64,000 bases of DNA from Cylindrospermum stagnale PCC 7417 (GCF_000317535.1 NC_019757.1:1587001-1651000), one strand, 5' to 3'; numbered from the stretch's first letter, positions 51,427 through 61,165 are shown. Numbers and translations are program-made. Notes: generated by a model from the letters alone, not told the origin.

Positions 51427-54400
51427 TTACGTCTCTATTCCTTCCAGACTGAGAAAATGCAAGCGTCCCGATTCTTCGCCGACTACGATTGTGACACCAT
51501 CAGGCGCGACAGCACAGCAGGTTATGGAACTTTCTCCTGTGAAAGTAGCTATTTCTGAACGGGAGTACAAATTCCAGACTTTGATTGTGTTGTTAGCAGA
51601 ACCAGAAATCACAGACTGACCATCGGGGGTTATGGCGATCGCATTTAGCCAGTTACTATGACCAGTCAGGGTGAATTTTTCTGAACAAGAGTGCAAATCC
51701 CAGACTTTGATTGTCTCGTCATTGGAAACAGAAATCACCGACTGACCATCGGGGGTAACGGCGATGGCATTTACCGAGTCACTATGACCCGTTAGTGTCA
51801 ACGTTTCTGAACAGGAGTGCAAATCCCAGACTTTGATTGTCTCGTCAGCAGAAGCAGAAATCATCAACCGACCATCGGGGGTAACGATGATCGCCATTAC
51901 CGGGCTAAAATGAACTTCTGTCAGGGTGAACGCTTCTGAACGGGAGTGCAAATCCCAGAATTTGATTGTGTTGTTAATTGTGTAGCATTCAGAACCAGAA
52001 ATCACCGACTCACCATCGGGAGTAACGGCGATCGCATTTACCGAGTCACAATGACCCGTCAGGGTGAATTTTTCTGAACGGGAGTGCAAATCCCAGACTT
52101 TGATTGTGTCGTCAGCGGAACCAGAAATCACAGATTTACCATCGGGGGTAACAGCGATCCCATTTACCAAGTCACGATGACCTGTCAGGGTGAATTTTTC
52201 TGTTCGGGAATGCAAATCCCAGACCTTGATTGTCTTGTCATCGGAACCAGTAATCACTGATTGACCATCGGGGGTAATGGCGATCGCATTTATCGAGTCA
52301 CAATGACCCGTCAGTGTGAACGTTTCTGAACAGGAGTGCAAATCCCAGATTCTCATTTCGTCATAGGAATTAGAAATCACATATTTACTATCGGGGGTAA
52401 CGATGATCCTATGTACCGAGCGACTATGACCTGTCAGGGTGAATTTTTCTGAACGGGAGTGCAAATCCCAGACTTTGATTGTCTTGTCATCGGAACCAGA
52501 GATTACCGACTGACCATCGGGGGTAACGGCGATGGCATTTACCGAGTTATGATGACCTGTCAGGGTGAATTTTTCTGAACGGGAGTGCAAATTCCAGACT
52601 TTGATTGTCTTGTCATCGGAACCAGAAATTACCGACTGACCATCTGGGGTGATGGCGATCGCATTTACCGAGTTATGATGACCTGTCAGGGTAAACGTTT
52701 CGGTTCCTGTCTGTAAATCCCAGACTTTGATTGTGTTGTCATCGGAACCGGAAATCACAGATTTACCATCGGGGGTAATGGCGATCGCTTTTACCAAGTT
52801 GCGAAGATTTTTGTTTGCGTAGTGTTTCCCAGGAATGGTGAATTTTTCGGTTCCTGTCTGCAAATTCCAGGCTTTGATTGTGTTGTCACCGGAACCAGAA
52901 ATCACAGATTTACCATCTGGGGTAACGGCGATGGCATTTAGCCAGTTACTATGACCTGTCAGGGTGAACGTTTCTGAACGGGAGTGAAAATCCCAAATTT
53001 TGATTGTGTCGTCATCGGAACCAGAAATCACCGACTGACCATCGGGGGTTATAGCGATCGCTTTCACCGAGCCACTATGACCTGTCAAGGTGAACTTTTC
53101 CGTTTGGGAGTGCAAATCCCAGACTTTGATTGTCTTGTCATCGGAACCAGAAATTACCGACTGACCATCGGGGGTAATAGCAATCGCATTTACCGAGTTA
53201 TGATGACCTGTCAGGGTAAATTCTTCGGTTCCTGTCTGCAAATTCCAGGCTTTGATTGTGTTGTCACCGGAACCAGAAATCACAGATTTACCATCGGGGG
53301 TAATAGCAATCGCATTTACCGAGTTATGATGACCTGTCAGGGTAAATTCTTCGGTTCCTGTCTGCAAATTCCAGACTTTGATTGTCTTGTCATCGGAACC
53401 AGAAATTACCGACTGACCATCGGGGGTAATGGCGATGGCATTTACCGAGTCAATATGACCTGTCAGGGTGAAGGTTTCCTTTCCTGTTTCCCAATCCCAG
53501 ACTTTGATTTTCTCGTCACCGGAACTAGAAATCACCGACTGACCATCGGGGGTGATGGCGATCGCTTTTACCCAGTTGCGATGACCGTTCAGGGTGAATT
53601 TTTCTGAACCTGTTTCCCAATCCCAGACTTTGATTGTGCTGTCCCAGGAAGCAGAAATCACAGATTTACCATCGGGGGTGATGGCGATGGCGAAACGCCC
53701 GCTGGAAGCGATCGCATTTACCAAGTCATCATGACCTGTCAAGGTGAACTTTTCTGCTCCTGTCTGAAAATCCCAGACTTTGATTGTGTTGTCATCGCCA
53801 CCAAAAAGCACAGATTTACCATCGGGGGTGATGGTGGTTGCACTTCCACAGCTACTATCACGTGTCAGGGTGAACCTTTCTGTTTGGGAGGGCAAATCCC
53901 AGACTTTGATTGTTTTGTCATCGCTAGCAAAAATCACAGATTTACTATCGGGGGTAATGGCGATGGCGAAACCCCCGCTTCCCGAGTCACTATCACCTGT
54001 CAGGGTGCGAATTAATGGCCCACCTGGTGGAATTAAGCTACCTGTTAAACAACGTAAACCAATGTTTTTGATCGCTGCCATTTGTTGCATTAATCCCTTA
54101 ATTTCCGGTGCGTAAAAATGCAGCAATCGCCCTGATAATTGTCCAGCTAATTGTTTTTTATCCTGATTTAAAATATGTGCTGACAGCCGCAAAGCGCCTT
54201 GAATTAATTTTAATGCTTTCACTGGTTCAGCATATTCTAAATAAGTTAATAATTCTGCTTTATCAATTAAATCGTAATCTTCAATTAGCGCCTGTACACC
54301 AAATTGAGGGTGATTAATTTTAGCTTCAATAAAGTCAAAATCAGCTAACAAACGGCATAATTTGTCAAATTCTCTACCTTCTATGCACAACCGGGGAACT

Positions 54401-54498
54401 TCACCTAAAAAGTGTTTTCTTTCCTCCGGTGACTTTTCAGCTAACCAGGCGCTAATATTATTCACAAACCGTAACTCCCGCTGTGATATTATCTGCAA
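51427..54498 (-). CDS. WD40 repeat protein with about 20 near-identical repeats
   Basis: A 1023-residue protein. Residues 1-155 are helical (FVNNISAWLAEKSPEERKHF, CRLLADFDFIEAKINHPQFG) and match the linker that follows the ATPase in NACHT-WD40 proteins. The rest is about 20 WD40 units of roughly 42 residues, e.g. NAIAITPDGQSVISGSDDKT then IKVWDL, enough for two or three propellers. Several units are almost identical at DNA level (126 bp), which implies recent duplication or gene conversion. ATG 54498. Without an ATPase domain it is probably a scaffold; the NACHT fragment that follows looks like the displaced partner. Possible STAND-type defence protein relic, or a free beta-propeller; undecided. 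Confidence 0.85.
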   Translation of the reverse strand: MQIISQRELRFVNNISAWLAEKSPEERKHFLGEVPRLCIEGREFDKLCRLLADFDFIEAKINHPQFGVQALIEDYDLIDKAELLTYLEYAEPVKALKLIQGALRLSAHILNQDKKQLAGQLSGRLLHFYAPEIKGLMQQMAAIKNIGLRCLTGSLIPPGGPLIRTLTGDSDSGSGGFAIAITPDSKSVIFASDDKTIKVWDLPSQTERFTLTRDSSCGSATTITPDGKSVLFGGDDNTIKVWDFQTGAEKFTLTGHDDLVNAIASSGRFAIAITPDGKSVISASWDSTIKVWDWETGSEKFTLNGHRNWVKAIAITPDGQSVISSSGDEKIKVWDWETGKETFTLTGHIDSVNAIAITPDGQSVISGSDDKTIKVWNLQTGTEEFTLTGHHNSVNAIAITPDGKSVISGSGDNTIKAWNLQTGTEEFTLTGHHNSVNAIAITPDGQSVISGSDDKTIKVWDLHSQTEKFTLTGHSGSVKAIAITPDGQSVISGSDDDTIKIWDFHSRSETFTLTGHSNWLNAIAVTPDGKSVISGSGDNTIKAWNLQTGTEKFTIPGKHYANKNLRNLVKAIAITPDGKSVISGSDDNTIKVWDLQTGTETFTLTGHHNSVNAIAITPDGQSVISGSDDKTIKVWNLHSRSEKFTLTGHHNSVNAIAVTPDGQSVISGSDDKTIKVWDLHSRSEKFTLTGHSRSVHRIIVTPDSKYVISNSYDEMRIWDLHSCSETFTLTGHCDSINAIAITPDGQSVITGSDDKTIKVWDLHSRTEKFTLTGHRDLVNGIAVTPDGKSVISGSADDTIKVWDLHSRSEKFTLTGHCDSVNAIAVTPDGESVISGSECYTINNTIKFWDLHSRSEAFTLTEVHFSPVMAIIVTPDGRLMISASADETIKVWDLHSCSETLTLTGHSDSVNAIAVTPDGQSVISVSNDETIKVWDLHSCSEKFTLTGHSNWLNAIAITPDGQSVISGSANNTIKVWNLYSRSEIATFTGESSITCCAVAPDGVTIVVGEESGRLHFLSLEGIET

Positions 54499-54624
54499 CT
54501 CTGAGTTGATTTTTCTCTAATACGCTAGATTGAATATTATCTGATAGACGCATATATAAAATGAATTGATAAATTTAGATAAGTAACTCAACCAAATGAA
54601 CTTTAAGATATCTCTCGTGCAAAT

Positions 54625-54737
54625 GTAGTAGAGATGTTGCATCCAACGTTTCTACACTTCATGGAAGCACGGAATATGTTTCTAGAAAATTATCAAAAAA
54701 TATCCCCTCTCCGCATTTGGAGAGGGGCTAGGGGTGA
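54625..54737. repeat. intergenic repeats between WD40 and R3H genes
   Basis: GAGATGTTGCATCCAACGTTTCTAC-like palindrome (same family as 42631-42654) and the hairpin CCCCTCTCC...GGAGAGGGG at 54704-54727, which lies just past the R3H gene stop and may terminate it. Confidence 0.7.
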
Positions 54738-54739
54738 AG

Positions 54740-56476
54740 TTACGCCGGATAAATTCTTAAGCGGCGATTTGGTTCTTCGCCAAAACTGTCAGATTTGAGT
54801 CGATAATGTTCTACCAACTCATGCTGCATTTTGCGGACTTGGGAAGAACGGGGCAATAACTCAACTGGCTGACCTTTGGGAATGACAATTTGCTCTACAG
54901 CAAGCCTTGCTTCTTCTAGGGCGTCCATTTCGTCATCGCTGCCACTGTGCAAAAACAGTTGCAGTTCTCGGTCATCGGCGGTTTCTGGGTCATCCATGTT
55001 CAGCAAGCGCCGCAAGCCACGAGTTATCTGAGGAATAGTGCTGGACTTGATGACGTGGATGGGTACTTGACGCGCTTTAGCCATTTGCCGCAGCTTGGCA
55101 TGATTTTTGATGTGCGATCGCAATGCCAAAATAGCATCAGCACTATCAATATCCTTTGTCAGCGCTACCGGCAAAGTTAGCACATTGATTACCTGCTCCA
55201 ATTGGTGACGGCTAACCCCATAAGGGTAAATATGCAACGGCAAATCCTCGCCATTTGGCCCCGCATGTTTGCTGGCATGGTAATCAAAGCTGTCAGAATG
55301 ATTAAAAGATTCATCCAACAAGCGGTCAAATTCACTGCGTCCAGTCACCCGCTCCCGTTCTAGGGGCAATGCTGGTAATGCTACCATCTGCCCAGATGAA
55401 CGCCAACCATTAGGCTGTCGCACCGGTGGGAAAGATTCCTCTCCACCTGCTAGCTGTCCACCGCGACCGTTAACCACAGCTAACTGCCGTGTAATTGCAA
55501 CTTTGCCTTGCTCATCAACTGTTCTTGTTTGTGGGCTAGGTTGACGCCCCCGCAACAGATTATCAACCGTGTCAGCAACGCTTTCGTGGACTACCCAGCG
55601 CTGCCTCTCCAACATTTCCACAGCAATCTCGAAAGTGGGAGGGGCTTTGCGTTCCAAAACGGTCTTTTGAGATCCCCGTCTTCTAGCCTCGTCATCTCCA
55701 AGGGTCACAGCCTGAATGCCCCCAACCAAATCACAGAGAGTCGGGTTTTTGATCAGGTTCTCAATCTGGTTCCCGTGGGCAGTACCTACCAATTGCACAC
55801 CGCGTTCGGCAATGGTACGAGCTGCTAAAGCTTCCAGTTCTGTACCAATTTCATCAATTATAATGACTTCTGGCATATGGTTTTCCACTGCCTCAATCAT
55901 CACCTGATGCTGTTGGTCTGGATGAGCTACTTGCATCCTTCTGGCGCGACCAATGGCGGGGTGGGCAACATCACCATCTCCGGCGATTTCGTTGGAGGTG
56001 TCGATAATTACCACCCGCTTATGCAGATCATCCGCTAACACACGGGCAATTTCCCTTAAGGCGGTAGTTTTGCCAACGCCCGGACGCCCCAGCATGAGAA
56101 TCGATTTACCAGTTTCTACCAAATCGCGGATCATGCCAATTGTGCCGAATACCGCCCGACCGACGCGACAAGTTAAGCCAATAATCTTGCCTGTGCGGTT
56201 GCGGATGGCGCTAATCCGATGCAAAGTTTGCTCAATTCCTGCCCGATTATCTCCGCCAAAAATTCCGACGCGCTGAATGCAATCATCTATTTGTTCTTGA
56301 GTTACAGGTGTTTCGCTCAGATACTCAGCTTGCTGGGGAAAGCGAGCTTCTGGGCGACGGCCCAGATCTAAGACTACTTCAACTAAAATATCTCGTTTGG
56401 GATGATTCTCTAGTACGTGTCGCAGATCCTGGGGCAAAATGTCTAACAACTTTTGGAGATCTTCTGTAATCGTCAT
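54740..56476 (-). CDS. Ycf45-like AAA ATPase with R3H domain
   Basis: A 578-residue protein of the SpoIIIAA/Ycf45 type. The AAA core has Walker A LMLGRPGVGKTTALREIARV, VVIIDTSNEIAGDGDVAHPA, VIIIDEIGTELEALAARTIA (Walker B) and GTAHGNQIENLIKNPTL. The C-terminal part contains a DUF-type domain (DSADAILALRSHIKNHAKLR) and ends with an R3H single-strand nucleic-acid-binding motif (RKMQHELVEHYRL and RRLRIYP). Start set at ATG 56476 (MTITEDLQKLLDILPQ), where the family begins; the frame is open to 56563 and would overlap ldpA. Close spacing (40 bp) with ldpA upstream suggests cotranscription. Exact role in RNA or DNA metabolism is unknown. Confidence 0.88.
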   Translation of the reverse strand: MTITEDLQKLLDILPQDLRHVLENHPKRDILVEVVLDLGRRPEARFPQQAEYLSETPVTQEQIDDCIQRVGIFGGDNRAGIEQTLHRISAIRNRTGKIIGLTCRVGRAVFGTIGMIRDLVETGKSILMLGRPGVGKTTALREIARVLADDLHKRVVIIDTSNEIAGDGDVAHPAIGRARRMQVAHPDQQHQVMIEAVENHMPEVIIIDEIGTELEALAARTIAERGVQLVGTAHGNQIENLIKNPTLCDLVGGIQAVTLGDDEARRRGSQKTVLERKAPPTFEIAVEMLERQRWVVHESVADTVDNLLRGRQPSPQTRTVDEQGKVAITRQLAVVNGRGGQLAGGEESFPPVRQPNGWRSSGQMVALPALPLERERVTGRSEFDRLLDESFNHSDSFDYHASKHAGPNGEDLPLHIYPYGVSRHQLEQVINVLTLPVALTKDIDSADAILALRSHIKNHAKLRQMAKARQVPIHVIKSSTIPQITRGLRRLLNMDDPETADDRELQLFLHSGSDDEMDALEEARLAVEQIVIPKGQPVELLPRSSQVRKMQHELVEHYRLKSDSFGEEPNRRLRIYPA

Positions 56477-56516
56477 GCTTTCTATGGTGACGTTTTTAGA
56501 GATAACGAACGAGCGA

Positions 56517-57656
56517 TTAACGCTCCTGCTGTGACTTGAGCTGGGAAACGAGAGAATGGGCAAGCCCTACAGCCTGCCAAAGTAATTCTGGTTCTTCTTC
56601 TAGGTGGATAGTCGCCTTGAGACTTGCTTGACTCACCTCCTTTTTTTCTAATTGCTCAAGAACTGGTGACAGCAGTACACGGGCGTAGCTACCGTAAGCT
56701 ACTCCGGCAATTTTGGATTTTGGATTTTCGTCTTCTAATCCAAAATCTAAAATCGGCAATCTAAAATCGTTGAGCAGTGCCATTGCCTTTAACTTAGCAA
56801 CGGTATAGCTGTTGGTGCCACCTGCTAACTGCACATATCCCGGTAACTTTGCTGCCAAAACTTTTTGCCCTAATTTCACAGCGGCGATCGTGGTACCGTC
56901 TCCAATATCACCACTCATTGGACGACCATCAGTTTGCCAAATTAAGGTACTTTTGAGGGGGGCTATCAGATTATACAGCGCGTCGAGGTAGTCAATCATT
57001 CCCTCGCCATCGGGACAACTGATAGCTATGACCTTTAATTGCTCTGCCCACGGTGAAATTGCTTGCCATAATTGCTGAAATTCTGCCAAACGCCCTACTT
57101 TTGTATGAATTTCGATGGCATCTACTCCCGTTGACATTACCAATGGTGCGATCGCTCCTGGCGTTGACATATAGGACTCTGTATAAATTTTCTCATATGG
57201 ACATGCTGGTAGGCAACGTCCACAGCCATAGCACTTTTGAGCAACTACCCCCGAATAGTTCTCTTTTATACTGTTAAACACGATTGCCTGTGCTGGACAA
57301 ATTTGTTCACAGGGTCTAGGGCAGTCTTTGGGGCACTCAGTGGCACGAAACTCAGCTTTGCGAAAATGGGGGTCTTCTCCATCATTTAGGCTGACCATCA
57401 AAAAGGGTAAGCTGCCTTTGTTGCTAAAACCTCGCTTTTGAGCATCCTCAGCTAAATCTCTGGCTACAAGTAGAGCCTCTTGGGCTGCGGCAATTACAGC
57501 TGGATCAGCTGCCACGTCTATGCAGTCAGCGCCCGCCAAAGTGTAGGCTAATGTTAAACTTCTGACAGCAGGTAGATGTTGGAAACTGGCGCCGCAAATC
57601 AGCTTGAACCAGTGACCTTGTTTCAGGGATTGTAAAGGGGCGAACAGATCAGTCAC
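56517..57656 (-). CDS. ldpA: LdpA, iron-sulfur protein of the circadian input pathway
   Basis: LdpA in Synechococcus adjusts circadian period to light by sensing redox state and associates with KaiA, CikA and SasA. The 379-residue protein has two 4Fe-4S motifs, CPKDCPRPCEQICP and CYGCGRCLPACP, followed by the LdpA C-terminal domain (MSTGVDAIEIHTKVGRLAEF, LIWQTDGRPMSGDIGDGTTI, YVQLAGGTNSYTVAKLKAM). All eight cysteines are visible. ATG 57656. It precedes the R3H ATPase gene by 40 bp, a conserved-looking pair. Confidence 0.93.
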   Translation of the reverse strand: MTDLFAPLQSLKQGHWFKLICGASFQHLPAVRSLTLAYTLAGADCIDVAADPAVIAAAQEALLVARDLAEDAQKRGFSNKGSLPFLMVSLNDGEDPHFRKAEFRATECPKDCPRPCEQICPAQAIVFNSIKENYSGVVAQKCYGCGRCLPACPYEKIYTESYMSTPGAIAPLVMSTGVDAIEIHTKVGRLAEFQQLWQAISPWAEQLKVIAISCPDGEGMIDYLDALYNLIAPLKSTLIWQTDGRPMSGDIGDGTTIAAVKLGQKVLAAKLPGYVQLAGGTNSYTVAKLKAMALLNDFRLPILDFGLEDENPKSKIAGVAYGSYARVLLSPVLEQLEKKEVSQASLKATIHLEEEPELLWQAVGLAHSLVSQLKSQQER

Positions 57657-57902
57657 ATTTCTATTATGCGTTTAGGCGATGGAAAATAGTAGCCTGCAAT
57701 CGATAAAAAGTCCGGATTTCCTGAGCCAACATTCTCAGTATTCAGCAAAATCACGATTGAAGTCGCCTGTCATCCTTCTCTAGGAATAAATAACTGTTAG
57801 CTTATTTTGTTTGTTGTATTTATGTATACGAGGTACGGTAGTAAGATTGCCAACAGTAGATCAATAGTACTACTTATTTTGTATAAAATTATAGTTTTAT
57901 TT

Positions 57903-58868
57903 TTATTGCGGAAGAATCTCAATTTCGTCGCCGACTTGTAAAATTTTTCCCGCTTCTGAGGCGGGTAATCTTGTATTCACACTCAAGCTGTAAAAGGTTT
58001 TAAAGCTGGATGTTGCTACCCAGCTTGGTAAGGTGGCTTGGCGCTGGTGGGCAAATATTTTGGCAAAGTTTGGGTCAGCTTTCCCTAGGTAAGAATCGCG
58101 GGTGGGGACGACACAACGCTGACAGGGATATACTCCAAAAAAGCGCACATCTCCCACTTTAAAGGATACTGCATCCCCAGTTTCGGTAAACAGCCGGTCT
58201 TCCCAAAAGGCTGGTACATCGCCAATCTCGATGTTGGCACGCATCCGCCGACGCAATTCATCTGCACTCAAACCAGGATACCAGGAAGCTACTTCTGTCA
58301 AGGTGGCTGTGCTAATTACTGTTGGACCTGGTGAGTCTGGATCATCAGGAAAGCCTAGTTGAGAGTTTTGTTTGAATGTGACGGTAAATTCAAAAAAATC
58401 GCTTAAAGTCGCTTCTAGCCTTTGTCGTTCTTGATCTAAATGAAAAACTTGTGGTGAGTTGCTGCCTGGAATTTGTAGTGAGATAGTTCTAGATTCTAAG
58501 GAAAATTCTGAGCGCAGTAAATGGATTTTGGCATGGCGCTTGCCGTTGACAAGCCTACCTTGGGTGTCAAAAATGGCAAATTCGCGATCGCCTTGCGGGC
58601 GCCTTGCGCCATCGCCTTGCGGGCGCCTTGCGCCATCGCCTTGCGGGCGCCTTGCGCCATCGCCTTGCGGGCGCCTTGCGCCATCGCCTTGCGGGCGCCT
58701 TGCGCCATCGCCTTGCGGGCGCCTTGCGCGATCGCCTTGCGGGCGCTGTGGCCCAACATACGCACCATCGTATTTAAGGGCGCCACTCTCTAAGACTGTC
58801 GCGGTTTCAACTTCAACGCCATCCAGTGACTTAATTGGGTACAGTAAAATCTTGGCTAAATATGGCAT
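57903..58868 (-). CDS. MOSC domain protein with inserted eight-residue repeats
   Basis: A 321-residue MOSC_N plus MOSC protein, related to molybdenum cofactor sulfurases and the mARC/YcbX group. The N-terminal beta-barrel starts AKILLYPIKSLDGVEVETAT and ESGALKYD; the expected continuation REFAIFDTQGRLVNGKRHAK appears only after about 60 extra residues. That insert (35-94, DNA 58587-58766) is made of tandem RRPQGDGA units encoded by a 24-bp GC-rich repeat. The MOSC core has VFHLDQERQ, NIEIGDVPAFWEDRLF, and the cysteine of YPCQRCVVPTRDSYLGK. Whether the insert disturbs folding is unknown; the rest looks intact. Confidence 0.87.
   Translation of the reverse strand: MPYLAKILLYPIKSLDGVEVETATVLESGALKYDGAYVGPQRPQGDRARRPQGDGARRPQGDGARRPQGDGARRPQGDGARRPQGDGARRPQGDREFAIFDTQGRLVNGKRHAKIHLLRSEFSLESRTISLQIPGSNSPQVFHLDQERQRLEATLSDFFEFTVTFKQNSQLGFPDDPDSPGPTVISTATLTEVASWYPGLSADELRRRMRANIEIGDVPAFWEDRLFTETGDAVSFKVGDVRFFGVYPCQRCVVPTRDSYLGKADPNFAKIFAHQRQATLPSWVATSSFKTFYSLSVNTRLPASEAGKILQVGDEIEILPQ
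58587..58766. repeat. 24-bp tandem repeats inserted in the MOSC gene
   Basis: About six or seven units of CGCCTTGCGGGCGCCTTGCG-type sequence, each ending in a CGCCATCGC or CGCGATCGC word related to HIP1. Fully in frame, coding RRPQGDGA. Both neighbouring strands are open through it, which creates two false antisense frames. Confidence 0.9.
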
Positions 58869-58949
58869 TTGAACAATTAAAAATTAAAAAATTAAAAATT
58901 AAAAAAATTTTAATCGCCATAGCAGCGAGCTATGGCGTAATTCTGGTTA

Positions 58950-59600
58950 CTAATTGGAGTCTGGATACAACGGCGACTCATCGAGTCCGCCAACATTATT
59001 AAGCGGCCAGAAGCGAAGTACGGCACGACCGATAATATTTTGCCGGGGAACTAAACCCCAACAACGTCCATCATAACTGCTACCACGGTTATCACCTAAA
59101 ACCAAATATGAGTTAGTGGGTATCGTTTGGGGTTTAGCTAAGAAAGGTGGCTGCGGTCCTGATGTGCAAACATCAACAACTGTACGCTTTCCGCTGGATA
59201 AGTAGTTTTCTTCTTGGAGGGGTTTGCCGTTGATCAAGACTTTGCCATCTTTGAGTTCTATTTTGTCTCCAGGTAAGCCAATGACACGTTTAATGAAGGC
59301 ATCTTGATATTGTTCTTTTTGTAGCTCTAATGTAGGTGAAAATACTACAATATCTCCCCGTTGGGGAGCAGAAAATTTATACTTCAATTTATCGACAATA
59401 ATCTTATCTGCTTCCCATTGGTTTGGCGTACCATGCAGAGTCGGTTCCATTGAGCCAGAAGGAATCCAGCGGGCTTCGGCGACAAATGTACGAATTCCCA
59501 AAGCTAGAACGATGCTCAAGATAATCGTTCTACCTAGCTCTGCGATCCAGGAATTATCAGTTTGTTGGCTAGAGTTGTTATCAGGCACTTGATTTTGCAT
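58950..59600 (-). CDS. lepB: signal peptidase I
   Basis: LepB removes signal peptides from secreted and lumenal proteins. A single membrane segment (about 23-42) is followed by the catalytic Ser in IPSGSMEPTL (S50) and Lys in FIKRVIGLPGDKIEL (K104), and by VLGDNRGSSYDGRCWGLVP (box E). 216 residues, typical of cyanobacteria, which have one membrane anchor and two paralogues (LepB1/LepB2). ATG 59600. Downstream lies the MOSC gene on the same strand, 80 bp away. Confidence 0.95.
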   Translation of the reverse strand: MQNQVPDNNSSQQTDNSWIAELGRTIILSIVLALGIRTFVAEARWIPSGSMEPTLHGTPNQWEADKIIVDKLKYKFSAPQRGDIVVFSPTLELQKEQYQDAFIKRVIGLPGDKIELKDGKVLINGKPLQEENYLSSGKRTVVDVCTSGPQPPFLAKPQTIPTNSYLVLGDNRGSSYDGRCWGLVPRQNIIGRAVLRFWPLNNVGGLDESPLYPDSN

Positions 59601-59845
59601 GAAATTACTTAATTTAACGAAGGATGCAGGTAAGTAACTCGCCTAGGGAGACTTTATTTGTTAATCTTAACGAAAGAATTTTGTTTTCCTGATGAGGTTG
59701 GCGACTTGAGCAAGTGATTCATAAGTTAAAAATAAACTTTTTTTTTACAAGCAGCTAAATTTGGGTCTGAAGAGCGCAACCAAGTTTACCCTAAAAGGAT
59801 AGTTATCTTTGATCAATAGCTCTCTATCTTCACATTGTGTACTCC

Positions 59846-61165
59846 ATGTCATCTGCCAAAAGTTTACTAATTCGCCACGCCCGCATTATTCTACCCAATG
59901 GTGAATTGATGATTGGGGATGTATTGACGCGCGATCGCCAAATAGTTGCAGTGGCGCCGGAAATTTCCCCGACCACACCGACCAAAGAAATTGACGCACA
60001 AGGGTTAACTTTGTTGCCTGGAGTGATAGATCCCCAGGTGCATTTCCGGGAACCAGGACTAGAACATAAGGAAGATTTGTTTACTGCTAGTTGTGCTTGT
60101 GCCAAAGGGGGGGTGACATCATTTCTGGAAATGCCCAATACACGCCCGCTAACGACTACCCAATTCGCAATAGAAGACAAACTAAAACGTGCCTCCGAGA
60201 AGTCCTTGGTTAATTATGGCTTTTTTATTGGGGCGACGACTGACAATTTAGCAGATTTGCTTTCGGCAAAGCCAACACCAGGAATTAAAATTTTTATGGG
60301 GTCGATGCATGGTCAGTTGCTAATTGACCAAGAAGCAGCGTTGGAGGCGATATTTGCCCAAGGAACTCGCTTAATTGCTGTTCATGCAGAAGATCAAGCG
60401 AGAATCAACCAACGACGCCAAGAATTTGCCGATATTCATGATCCAGCAGTTCATTCCCAAATTCAAGACAATCAAGCGGCACTTTTGGCGACTCAACTAG
60501 CGTTAAAGCTATCTCAAAAATACCAACGGCGTCTCCATATTCTACATATGTCAACGGCCGAGGAGGCAGATTTGCTGCGTCAGCATAAACCAAGTTGGGT
60601 AACGGCAGAGGTGACTCCACAGCATTTGTTGATGAATACTGATGCTTATGAAAAGATTGGGACTTTAGCGCAGATGAATCCACCTTTGCGATCGCCACAT
60701 GATAATCAAGTCCTTTGGCAAGCTTTACGCGATGGTGTAATTGATTTTATCGCTACAGACCACGCCCCCCACACCTTAGAAGAAAAAGCTCAACCATACC
60801 CCAACAGCCCCTCTGGAATGCCTGGGGTAGAAACTTCTCTAGCTTTAATGTTAACAGCTGCGATGCAGTCCAAGTGTACTGTGGCTCAAGTTGTTCACTG
60901 GATGTCAAAGGCTGTGGCTGTAGCTTATGGTATTCCCCACAAAGGCGCGATCGCACCTGGTTACGATGCCGATTTAGTTCTGGTAGATTTAAACACTTAT
61001 CGCCCAGTCTTGCGTGAAGAACTATTAACCAAGTGCGGTTGGAGTCCATTTGAGGGCTGGAACCTTACCGGATGGGCTGTTACAACCATTGTCGGCGGCG
61101 AAATTGTTTACGACAAAGGGCAGCTAAATACATCAGTGCGAGGTCAAGCTTTAACTTTCGTGTAG
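59846..61165 (+). CDS. pyrC: dihydroorotase PyrC
   Basis: Dihydroorotase cyclises carbamoyl aspartate to dihydroorotate in pyrimidine synthesis. The 439-residue protein is an amidohydrolase: metal-binding PQVHFREPGLEHKED, the Lys in GIKIFMGSMHG, AVHAEDQARI, HILHMSTAEEADLL, ATDHAPHTLEEK with the catalytic Asp, and the Gly-rich end region. This looks like the type I enzyme with a lysine at the carbamylation site. ATG 59846 preferred over GTG 59837. A truncated patatin sequence starts right at its stop codon. Confidence 0.93.
   Translation: MSSAKSLLIRHARIILPNGELMIGDVLTRDRQIVAVAPEISPTTPTKEIDAQGLTLLPGVIDPQVHFREPGLEHKEDLFTASCACAKGGVTSFLEMPNTRPLTTTQFAIEDKLKRASEKSLVNYGFFIGATTDNLADLLSAKPTPGIKIFMGSMHGQLLIDQEAALEAIFAQGTRLIAVHAEDQARINQRRQEFADIHDPAVHSQIQDNQAALLATQLALKLSQKYQRRLHILHMSTAEEADLLRQHKPSWVTAEVTPQHLLMNTDAYEKIGTLAQMNPPLRSPHDNQVLWQALRDGVIDFIATDHAPHTLEEKAQPYPNSPSGMPGVETSLALMLTAAMQSKCTVAQVVHWMSKAVAVAYGIPHKGAIAPGYDADLVLVDLNTYRPVLREELLTKCGWSPFEGWNLTGWAVTTIVGGEIVYDKGQLNTSVRGQALTFV

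Noticed and set aside
52984-53607. Long + strand frame of 207 codons opposite the WD40 gene
   Set aside because: It is the antisense of the near-identical WD40 repeats and shows the same 42-residue period; no family sequence and no ribosome site.
51427-54030. Regular 126-bp periodicity as a possible satellite or CRISPR-like array
   Set aside because: The period is the WD40 codon repeat in an intact open frame.
58459-58872. Open frames on the + strand (SPCGRLAP and RAPCAIAL repeats) opposite the MOSC gene
   Set aside because: They arise from the 24-bp GC-rich repeat being stop-free in all frames; the MOSC frame alone has domain homology on both sides.
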